Assembly: GCA_031415655.1 (NCBI GenBank)
Contig: JANOSD010000071.1
Span: 42,273-106,272, forward strand
Direction: 5' to 3'
DNA from: JAKOVR01 sp031415655
Lineage (GTDB): Bacteria; Actinomycetota; Acidimicrobiia; Acidimicrobiales; Acidimicrobilacustridaceae
DNA length: 64,000 bases
Below the pieces are notes generated by a model. The model was not told the origin of the DNA. It saw only the letters and a list, made by a program, of their open reading frames with translations, and made no database searches. A program made the translations under genes and the position numbers. This document shows positions 16,276-23,024 of the stretch, one piece after another; the first letter of the stretch is position 1; each line of letters begins with the position of its first letter.

Positions 16276-18225
16276 ATGGCCAAACGTGCACTCATCACCG
16301 GTATCACTGGGCAGGACGGCTCGTACCTCGCGGAACTCCTCCTTCAGCAGGGTTACGAAGTGATTGGGATGGTGCGGCGTACCAGCACGGTCAATTTCGA
16401 GCGACTCCAACACATTCAAGATGACCTCGTCCTCGTTCCCGGCGATCTGCTCGACGAGGTGTCGCTGATCGATGTGCTGCGCACGCACCGTCCAGAAGAG
16501 GTCTACAACCTCGCCGCCCAGAGCTTCGTTCAGACCTCGTTCGCCCAGCCGGTGCTGACGGGCGAGACCACTGCACTCGGGGTTACCCGAGTGCTCGACG
16601 CCATTCGGATCGTGGATCCCGACATCCGCTTCTACCAAGCCAGTTCGTCGGAAATGTTTGGCAAGGTGATGGAGGTCCCGCAAACCGAAAGTACGCCGCT
16701 GTACCCACGATCGCCGTACGGCGTCGCCAAAGTCTATGGCCATTGGATCACCATTAACTACCGCGAGTCCTATGGGCTGCACGCCAGCTCCGGCATCCTG
16801 TTCAACCACGAGTCGGTTCCCGCCGAGACGCCAATCGTGATCCGGCGCAACGACATCATCGACATTTTGCCCATCGGTGAGGTCGTGCCGCATCGAACCG
16901 ACCCTGCCGCAGGGGCTCGATACAACTCCGACGGTGGTGAAATCGACGTATGGGACGGCACGAATTGGGTGCGTTGTACCGGGCGTACGGCGTACTGGCA
17001 TGACGGCGACGCCGTTACGCTGCACGGGGGCGCCGGGGTGGTCACCACCACTCCCGAACACGTGGTCTTCACCCCGAGTTGCGCAGAGGGCGAGCAGGAG
17101 GCCGGACGTTTCGAGCCCGGTCAACATCTCGTTCTGGCCGACGACCCGACATCGAGTTGGGCCACGAACCTCACCCGACGAGAAGCCTGGCTCCTCGGGC
17201 TGCTCAGCGCGACGGGATCCGTCGACGACGCCGGGGTGGTCCGAGTAACCAACAGTGACGAATCGATCTTGCTCCGGGCCGGCGAGGCCTGGACCACCAC
17301 CACGGCGGGCACCTACGAGAAACAGACCGAAGGGATCGAGCTCAACGGCAATCGGCCCTATGGGCGGTTGTTACGTCACGAGTTGTATTGCGCCGACGGT
17401 TCCGCACGGGTACCGGTTCGCATCCTCAACGCCGGGGTCGATGAGCGAGAGGCCTACCTCGAAGGCTTGGGCTTGGGCTTGGGCTTGGGCTTGGACGTGG
17501 GCTTGGACTTCGACGTGAGCGTACGTCGATCGTTTGCCAGCTCATCAGCCACGCTCGCGGCCGGGCTCGTGTGGCTGGTGCGCACCACCTTGGGACTCGA
17601 CGTATCGGTCAACAAGCAGCCCGGATCAGAGGGTGAAGCCCCGTTCTGGCGGGTGAGCATGTCCCCCACCATGTCCCCCACCATGTCCCCCACCGAGGTG
17701 CACCGTGTCGACCGGCAACCATTCACGGGGTGGATGTTCGATCTAGAAACGGCGACCGGCCGGTTCTGTGCCGGTGTTGGCGGCGTCGTCATCCACAACA
17801 GCCCCCGTCGCGGGCTCGAGTTCGTGACCCGCAAAATCAGCCATACCGTGGCCAAGATCAAGCTGGGGTTGGCCACAGAACTTCGCCTCGGCAATCTCGA
17901 AGCACAGCGCGACTGGGGCTTTGCCGGCGACTACGTCGAAGCGATGTACCTGATGCTGCAGCAGGATGAACCCGATAACTATGTGGTGTCTACCAACGAA
18001 ACCCACTCCGTTCGCGAGTTCTGCCAAGTGGCCTTCGACCGCGTGGGCCTCGACTACGAAAAGCACGTGGTGATCGACGAGAAGTTCTTTCGGCCGGCGG
18101 AAGTCGATCTTCTTGTAGGTGATTCGTCGAAGGCTCGCACCAGGCTTGGGTGGGAACCCAAGGTTCCATTCGTAGATCTCGTCACCATGATGGTCGACGC
18201 CGACATGACGCTCCTCACGAAGTAG
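16276..18225 (+). CDS. gmd: GDP-mannose 4,6-dehydratase containing an intein
   Basis: Converts GDP-D-mannose to GDP-4-keto-6-deoxy-D-mannose, precursor of GDP-rhamnose and GDP-fucose. The 649-codon frame encodes a normal GMD split by 329 extra residues. The N-extein (1-179) has TGITGQDGSYL (8-18), SSSEMFG (123-129) and Y148/K152 in SPYGVAK. It stops at FNHE, and the protein resumes with SPRRGLEFVTRKIS, so the conserved NHESPRRG cofactor-binding motif is interrupted. Removing the insert leaves 320 residues, close to the family's usual length. Neighbours provide the reductase (14.8 kb) and GDP-fucose synthase (25.4 kb). Splicing is inferred from sequence features, not shown. Confidence 0.93.
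   Translation: MAKRALITGITGQDGSYLAELLLQQGYEVIGMVRRTSTVNFERLQHIQDDLVLVPGDLLDEVSLIDVLRTHRPEEVYNLAAQSFVQTSFAQPVLTGETTALGVTRVLDAIRIVDPDIRFYQASSSEMFGKVMEVPQTESTPLYPRSPYGVAKVYGHWITINYRESYGLHASSGILFNHESVPAETPIVIRRNDIIDILPIGEVVPHRTDPAAGARYNSDGGEIDVWDGTNWVRCTGRTAYWHDGDAVTLHGGAGVVTTTPEHVVFTPSCAEGEQEAGRFEPGQHLVLADDPTSSWATNLTRREAWLLGLLSATGSVDDAGVVRVTNSDESILLRAGEAWTTTTAGTYEKQTEGIELNGNRPYGRLLRHELYCADGSARVPVRILNAGVDEREAYLEGLGLGLGLGLDVGLDFDVSVRRSFASSSATLAAGLVWLVRTTLGLDVSVNKQPGSEGEAPFWRVSMSPTMSPTMSPTEVHRVDRQPFTGWMFDLETATGRFCAGVGGVVIHNSPRRGLEFVTRKISHTVAKIKLGLATELRLGNLEAQRDWGFAGDYVEAMYLMLQQDEPDNYVVSTNETHSVREFCQVAFDRVGLDYEKHVVIDEKFFRPAEVDLLVGDSSKARTRLGWEPKVPFVDLVTMMVDADMTLLTK
17464..17505 (+). repeat. hexanucleotide tandem repeat (ggcttg) inside the intein
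   Basis: Five exact copies of ggcttg at 17464-17493, then gacgtg, then a sixth copy at 17500-17505. In frame they encode alternating Gly-Leu ending in Asp-Val-Gly-Leu-Asp. The repeat replaces the second LAGLIDADG-type block of the intein's endonuclease domain, consistent with decay by replication slippage. Confidence 0.9.
17659..17694 (+). repeat. 12-bp tandem repeat (x3) inside the intein
   Basis: Three exact copies of atgtcccccacc, encoding Met-Ser-Pro-Thr three times, just before the C-terminal splicing blocks. The period is a multiple of three, so the reading frame and splicing blocks are preserved. It probably lies in a flexible linker of the intein. Confidence 0.9.
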
Positions 18226-18243
18226 CAGCGGAAAGGACTTCTC

Positions 18244-19170
18244 ATGATCACCGTCCTCTCCGGTGGGGTCGGGGCCGCGCGCATGTTGCGTGGGTTCCTT
18301 GCGGTCCTTCCCGGGCCTTCCATCACCGCAATCGTCAACGTGGGCGACGATGCAACGATGCACGGCCTCCACATCTCCCCCGACCTCGACACCATCACCT
18401 ACACCCTGGCCGGGGCAATTGATCCCGTGCAGGGCTGGGGCCTCGAGGGTGAAACGTGGCGGGCGATGGAGGCATTGGAGCGCTACGGCGGACAAACCTG
18501 GTTCCGGCTCGGCGACCGCGACCTCGCCACCCACCTGTACCGCACCCAGCGCCGCCGTGACGGTGCCCCGCTCAGTGCCATCACCGCCGAGATCACCAAC
18601 GCCTGGGGGCTCGACCTTCGGCTGCTCCCCGCCACGGACGATCCGCTCCACACCCGGCTGACCGTGCCCGGAGAAGGAGATATCGAGTTCCAGGAGTATT
18701 TTGTGCACCGACATCATGACGTCGCAGTGAGTGGTATCCGATTTGCGGGAGCCGTGGCCACGAAACCGGCTCCGGGGGTGCTCGGCGCCATCGGCAATGC
18801 CGAACTCGTGGTGATCGCCCCCTCGAATCCCCTCCTCTCGATTGCCCCCATTCTCGCCGTTCCGGGAATCGATGAGGCGGTGCGCCGGCGGCGTGCCTCG
18901 GTGGTTGCGGTGTCCCCCATCGTTGGCGGCGCCGCGCTGAAAGGCCCGGCCGACCGCCTCCTCCGAGACCTTGGCCATGAGGTGAGCGTGGTGGGTGTGG
19001 CCCGCATCTATCGTGACCAGGCTTCGGTACTGATCATTGACAACATCGATGCCCCGCTCGCCGCCGCCGTCGAGGCAGAAGGCATGCGATGCATCGTGGC
19101 GCCTACCGTGATGCGCGGCGCCACGGAAGCGGCCGCACTCGCACACGTTGTGCTCGATGCCGTGCGATGA
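18244..19170 (+). CDS. cofD: 2-phospho-L-lactate (phosphoenolpyruvate) transferase, F420 biosynthesis
   Basis: CofD/FbiA transfers the phospholactyl or phosphoenolpyruvyl group from its guanylylated form to the deazaflavin Fo, making F420-0 or its dehydro form. The 308 residues begin MITVLSGGVGAARMLRGF with the family's glycine loop, followed by IVNVGDDATMHGLHISPDLDT, the characteristic NVGDD segment. A good ribosome-binding site (ggaaagga) lies 8 bp before the ATG. Its stop overlaps the cofE start (ATGA), the same order as mycobacterial fbiA-fbiB. F420 made here could supply the luciferase-like enzyme in the RiPP cluster at 40.1 kb. Confidence 0.95.
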   Translation: MITVLSGGVGAARMLRGFLAVLPGPSITAIVNVGDDATMHGLHISPDLDTITYTLAGAIDPVQGWGLEGETWRAMEALERYGGQTWFRLGDRDLATHLYRTQRRRDGAPLSAITAEITNAWGLDLRLLPATDDPLHTRLTVPGEGDIEFQEYFVHRHHDVAVSGIRFAGAVATKPAPGVLGAIGNAELVVIAPSNPLLSIAPILAVPGIDEAVRRRRASVVAVSPIVGGAALKGPADRLLRDLGHEVSVVGVARIYRDQASVLIIDNIDAPLAAAVEAEGMRCIVAPTVMRGATEAAALAHVVLDAVR

Positions 19171-19886
19171 CGCTCACCATCGTGCCCATTCACGGCATAG
19201 GCCAAATCACGCCCGGCAACGACCTGGCCGGCATCATCATCGACGCGTGCAACGCCACCACCGACCTCGAGGGCGGCCTGGCTGATGGCGATGTCGTGGT
19301 CGTGACGTCGAAGATCGTATCGAAAGCCGAGGATCGACTCGTCGCCGTCGACCCCGACGATCCGCTTTCCCACAAACCCCTGGTCGAGCAGGAATCCGTG
19401 CGCATCCTGCGACGTCGGGGCGAGTTGATCATCAGCGAAACGGCGCAAGGTTTTGTGTGCGCGAACGCGGGGATCGACCTATCGAACATCGAACGCGGCT
19501 ACGCCGCGTTGCTCCCCGTGGATTGCGATCGTTCGGCCCGCCGGATCCGTGATGGGATTCGTGGCCGAACGGGAAGGGAAATCGCCGTGATCGTGAGCGA
19601 CACCTTTGGGCGAGCCTGGCGGCGCGGGGTGACGGATGTGGCGCTCGGCTGCGCAGGAATCGCCGCGCTGATCGATCTCAAAGGCACCATCGATGCCGTT
19701 GGCCGCGAACTGCAAGTAACCGAGATTGCCGTCGCCGATGAGCTTGCGGCCGCATCCGACCTCGTGATGGGCAAGGCCACCAACGTCCCCGTTGCGGTGC
19801 TGCGGGGGGTAGATGCAACCTGGTTCCGGGAGGGATCAGTGCACGACGAACTCGTTCGACTCCCCGCCGACGACCTCTTCCGCTGA
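19167..19886 (+). CDS. cofE: coenzyme F420:L-glutamate ligase
   Basis: Adds gamma-linked glutamates to F420-0 using GTP. The 239-residue protein starts MTLTIVPIHGIGQITPGNDL and contains DVVVVTSKIVSKAEDR and VSDTFGRAWRRG, all CofE hallmarks. The ATG at 19167 overlaps the cofD stop; the frame extends upstream but only within cofD. It corresponds to the N-terminal half of mycobacterial FbiB. The C-terminal nitroreductase-like FMN domain of FbiB, which reduces dehydro-F420, is absent, so that step must be encoded elsewhere or not be needed. It converges on the guanylyltransferase gene, 17 bp away. Confidence 0.95.
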   Translation: MTLTIVPIHGIGQITPGNDLAGIIIDACNATTDLEGGLADGDVVVVTSKIVSKAEDRLVAVDPDDPLSHKPLVEQESVRILRRRGELIISETAQGFVCANAGIDLSNIERGYAALLPVDCDRSARRIRDGIRGRTGREIAVIVSDTFGRAWRRGVTDVALGCAGIAALIDLKGTIDAVGRELQVTEIAVADELAAASDLVMGKATNVPVAVLRGVDATWFREGSVHDELVRLPADDLFR

Positions 19887-19903
19887 TTGCCAACCCAGCT
19901 GCG

Positions 19904-20911
19904 TCAGGGTTGTGAATCGGGCACCCGCGCACCGGACAGCTGTGCCCCCGGCGGTACCTCCGAATCGCGCCCGGTCACGGTGAGATCGGCGACCAGAGCA
20001 TCAGCGCCGATGCGACTCCCTTCGCCGACGACCGAGCCCAGCACCGATGCGCCGGCGCCAATCACTGCCCCCGGGAGCACCACTGAGTTCTCGACATGTG
20101 CTCCGGATTCCACCGTTGCGCCGGCCATGATGACGGCGTGATGGATTCGCGCGTCGGCGGCGATGACGGCGGATGGGTGCACGGCGACCTCTGCGGACCC
20201 CCGGCGACCGTCGATGCAATCAAGCTGCACCTGAAGGTAGGTGGCCGGCGTACCGGCGTCGACCCAGTAGGCATTGGATTGGTAGGCGTAGAGCAACGCA
20301 TCATCAACGAGTTGGGGGAAGACCTCACGTTCAATGGACACTTTTCGCCCGCTCGGAATGCGCTCGATCACCGAAGGTTCGAGCACGTAGGTGCCGGCGT
20401 TGACCCAGTTGGTCGGGGCTTCCCCCATCGGCGGCTTCTCGATAAAGGCCTCGACCCGACCCTCGTCGTCGATCGGAACGACCCCATATCGGGAGGGGTC
20501 GTCGACCGGTGTGAGCGCGATCGTGGCCTCGGCTCCGGACTCGATATGGGTTCTCCACACCGCACCGAGGTCGAGGTCGGTGAGCACGTCGCCATTCACC
20601 ACGATGAATCGAGCGTCAATCCCGGCCTCGATGGCCGCGAAACGCACGGCGCCGGCGGTGTCGAGCGGCTCCGGCTCGACCGCGTAGTGCAGTCGGACGC
20701 CGGCACAGGTGTCGTCGGGATACGCCTCGAGAAAGGCGTCGGGTCGGTACCCGAGGGACAAGATGGCGTCGGTGACACCACCCTCACCAAGACTGCGAAC
20801 TACTCGTTCGATCATCGGGACACCGACAACAGGAAGCATCTGCTTCGGCACGGAAAGGGTGAGCGGACGCAGGCGTGTACCAAATCCGCCGACGAGAACG
20901 ATGGCTTTCAC
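19904..20911 (-). CDS. sugar-1-phosphate nucleotidyltransferase, probable mannose-1-phosphate guanylyltransferase
   Basis: Forms an NDP-sugar, probably GDP-mannose, from NTP and sugar 1-phosphate. The 335 residues begin VKAIVLVGGFGTRLRPLT, the pyrophosphorylase signature, with VPKQMLPV following. NWVNAGTYVLEP lies in the sugar-binding region. From about residue 245 a left-handed beta-helix of hexapeptide repeats (AVIAADARI, AVIMAGATV) closes the protein. The GTG at 20911 was chosen since the signature must start at the N-terminus; the longer frame to 21043 lies in the neighbour. The position after fbiAB matches mycobacterial Rv3264c. It would provide the substrate of the nearby GDP-mannose dehydratase. 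Confidence 0.85.
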   Translation of the reverse strand: MKAIVLVGGFGTRLRPLTLSVPKQMLPVVGVPMIERVVRSLGEGGVTDAILSLGYRPDAFLEAYPDDTCAGVRLHYAVEPEPLDTAGAVRFAAIEAGIDARFIVVNGDVLTDLDLGAVWRTHIESGAEATIALTPVDDPSRYGVVPIDDEGRVEAFIEKPPMGEAPTNWVNAGTYVLEPSVIERIPSGRKVSIEREVFPQLVDDALLYAYQSNAYWVDAGTPATYLQVQLDCIDGRRGSAEVAVHPSAVIAADARIHHAVIMAGATVESGAHVENSVVLPGAVIGAGASVLGSVVGEGSRIGADALVADLTVTGRDSEVPPGAQLSGARVPDSQP

Positions 20912-20921
20912 GGACCTGAGC

Positions 20922-21746
20922 CTACGGCGCGGGGGTACTCGGCGCGGGGGTACTGAGGGCAGGATCACCGACCGACGGGACGCCCGGAACCACGCCACCC
21001 TCCGCGCCCGCGCCAGGCGGGATGGACAACTGACTCGGATCAATACCTTCGAGGGGATTGCCGGAACCTGCTCCGGCCCCGGGCTGGGCGCCGCTGCCCG
21101 GTACGTCTTCGAGCGAGTTCAACTGTGGAACCGATTCCGGCCGAGGCACATCCGTGCCTTCGGGAACCACGGCGAACGTGAAGGCCGAGGTGTCGTCTTT
21201 AAACCGGATATCGCCGAAATCACGATCGAACACCTCGGCTGGCACCGTGCTGTCGAACGCATTTGACCAGCGGTACACGAGCACCTTGGCCTCTTTATCG
21301 CCGCATTTATAGCCATTGGTGTATTTGGTTCCGTTCACCTCAATGGAGTCCTTACCGAACTTCACCCCAACCATCTCACCCCACACACTGAGTTGCGCGC
21401 CCTTGCCGGACGCTTTGCTGGTGAACGGATGGATGTGCATCACCCCATCCCCGTGGGTGTGGATGCCATCGGTGTCAGCTTTGCCCGGGACATCGACCAG
21501 CGGTGGGAGAAAGGAGTCGCAGATGTAGAAACCGTAGGCCGCGTGCCAGTGGTCTTTGTTCTTTACGGGTGCCTCCTTGCCGGACAGGCTTTCGAGCCGA
21601 TCGGACCGAGAGAACACCACCAACGCGGTGCCCAGGAGAACGATGGCCACAAGGGCCAGCGGGAAGCCCAGCTTTGGCCGCTCGCGGAGTGAACCGCCGG
21701 CTCGTGCTGCACGAGCCACTTTTTTCGACGAGGAGGCTTTGCCCAT
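20922..21746 (-). CDS. membrane-anchored histidine-rich protein of unknown function
   Basis: A 274-residue protein with a basic N-terminus, one transmembrane segment (about 28-46) and an extracytoplasmic domain. DHWHAAYGFYIC at 65-76 and HTHGDGVMHIHP at 96-107 cluster at least six histidines with acidic residues, suggesting a metal site. One further Cys (CGDKEAK) occurs. From about residue 205 the chain is low-complexity Pro/Gly/Ala, ending in repeats of STPAP that correspond to a 15-bp DNA duplication at 20926-20954. No enzyme family was recognised. It is directly upstream of the guanylyltransferase gene (10 bp gap) and follows a GT4 gene, so it probably belongs to the envelope-polysaccharide operon. 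Confidence 0.7.
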   Translation of the reverse strand: MGKASSSKKVARAARAGGSLRERPKLGFPLALVAIVLLGTALVVFSRSDRLESLSGKEAPVKNKDHWHAAYGFYICDSFLPPLVDVPGKADTDGIHTHGDGVMHIHPFTSKASGKGAQLSVWGEMVGVKFGKDSIEVNGTKYTNGYKCGDKEAKVLVYRWSNAFDSTVPAEVFDRDFGDIRFKDDTSAFTFAVVPEGTDVPRPESVPQLNSLEDVPGSGAQPGAGAGSGNPLEGIDPSQLSIPPGAGAEGGVVPGVPSVGDPALSTPAPSTPAP

Positions 21747-21758
21747 AGGCCCGACAAC

Positions 21759-23024
21759 CTAGCCGGGAGGGTGCGCCGCGACGTAGCGCGGCACCAACGA
21801 TTCGAAGAGCCGGTCGTACGCGCCGGCCACTGCGCTGGGAGCCGCCCAGGCCTCAACCCACACTCGTCCGGCCCGACCCATCTGCGCCGTTCCGACCGGA
21901 TCGTCGAGCATCGCTCCAAGGGCATCGAGAAAGGACGGCAGGTCGTCGGGCGGCACACAAACCCCGGCGCCCGCAGCCTCGACCGTACGCTGCACTTCGG
22001 TACCGGGATCGACCGCGGCCAAGATCGGTCGACCGGCGGCCAGTATGGAGTAGAGCTTGCTCGGCACACTGGCCTTCGCCAAGCCGGTTCGTAGGGGCAC
22101 GAGGTGCACTTCGGCCGTCGCCAACACCTCCGGAAGTCGCCACCGGGGCTGGAGTGGAGCCAACACCACGTTCTCCAGGCCATCCCCTTCGATCTGTTGG
22201 CGCAACGAATCAACGGCAACGCCGCTGCCGTTGATAACGAACACGACGTCGTCGCGCGCCTGCCAAAGCCGAGCGACACCGAGTAGGAGATCAAGCGATT
22301 GCGAGAACCCAACGTTGCCCGCGTACATCACGACACGGCGATCGCCGAGCCCCAGTTCCGAACGATACGACGGCGACCTATCTACGACGTCGACGTCGGG
22401 TCGGATCCAGTCGGTATCCACAAAGTTTGGAATCACTTCCACTGGTGTTGCCCCGCCAACTTTGGCGCGAACGTTGCGCGCCAAATCATCGGACAACACG
22501 GTGACGGTGTCGGCGAATCGATAGCTCGTTCGTTCGAGCCACGAGGCCACCGCGATCACCTGGGGCTGGGTAAGCCGACCAAGCTCGACCGCAACGTCGG
22601 GAAACACGTCCTGGATATTGAACACCAGCGGGATGCCGTTTCGTTTGGCCGCGATCACGCCGGCCATGCCCAGCGTGAGAGGAGGCGACATGGCGAGAAT
22701 CACATCCGGGCGGAAACGATTGAGCGTGGCTTCGACCGTAACGGCGAGGGTGAAGACGCCGAATGCCAAGGCCCGAGCCGGAAGGTTGCCCTTGTCGGTG
22801 GGAAATGGGTGAAGCCGGGTAATCCGTCCCCACGCGACCTTTTCGTGTCGGACCAGCTGCCCGTCCCACCCCGGCTCCACGGCGTGATCCCGATACCACG
22901 GGAGCGCTGTCACCACGTGAAGCTCGTGCCCGAGGGCGGCCAACTCCAAAACAATCCGAGTGATCACTTCGCCGGTGGGAGCGACATCGGGAGCAAAGTG
23001 GGGACAGAGCACGGCGATCTTCAT
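21759..23024 (-). CDS. GT4 glycosyltransferase (WbuB/WcaI-like)
   Basis: A 421-residue GT-B enzyme. It begins MKIAVLCPHFAPDVAPTGEV, typical of the colanic-acid/WbuB-type subfamily. It contains FNIQDVFPDVAVELGR, VMYAGNVGFSQSLDLLL and a C-terminal donor-binding region with VPSKLYSILAAGRPILA in place of the canonical EX7E block, as is usual for this subfamily. It probably adds a sugar to a lipid-linked repeat unit at the inner face of the membrane. Its ATG overlaps the stop of the upstream double-GT4 gene by 4 bp (translational coupling). The donor is not identifiable; GDP-deoxyhexoses and UDP-xylose made by neighbouring genes are candidates. Confidence 0.87.
   Translation of the reverse strand: MKIAVLCPHFAPDVAPTGEVITRIVLELAALGHELHVVTALPWYRDHAVEPGWDGQLVRHEKVAWGRITRLHPFPTDKGNLPARALAFGVFTLAVTVEATLNRFRPDVILAMSPPLTLGMAGVIAAKRNGIPLVFNIQDVFPDVAVELGRLTQPQVIAVASWLERTSYRFADTVTVLSDDLARNVRAKVGGATPVEVIPNFVDTDWIRPDVDVVDRSPSYRSELGLGDRRVVMYAGNVGFSQSLDLLLGVARLWQARDDVVFVINGSGVAVDSLRQQIEGDGLENVVLAPLQPRWRLPEVLATAEVHLVPLRTGLAKASVPSKLYSILAAGRPILAAVDPGTEVQRTVEAAGAGVCVPPDDLPSFLDALGAMLDDPVGTAQMGRAGRVWVEAWAAPSAVAGAYDRLFESLVPRYVAAHPPG

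Larger units (their letters stand above)
16813..17799 (+). other. intein inside GDP-mannose 4,6-dehydratase (Ser1 type, degenerate LAGLIDADG endonuclease)
   Basis: A 329-residue in-frame insertion within NHE/SPRRG. It starts with Ser (SVPAETPIVIRR) instead of the usual Cys. A block-B-like segment VVTTTPEHVVFTP holds the TxxH pair. It ends GWMFDLETATGRFCAGVGGVVIHN, a clear block F/G with the terminal His-Asn, followed by Ser as the +1 residue. The middle has weak traces of a LAGLIDADG enzyme: AWLLGLLSATGSVD and EAYLEGLGLG. Neither has the acidic residue in the normal place, so homing activity is probably lost. Two low-complexity tandem repeats lie in the endonuclease half. The boundaries follow from the uninterrupted GMD family sequence. 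Confidence 0.9.

Noticed and set aside
17743..19146. Minus-strand ORF of 467 codons opposite gmd and cofD
   Set aside because: Lies against two strongly identified genes and has His/Gly/Arg-rich shadow composition.
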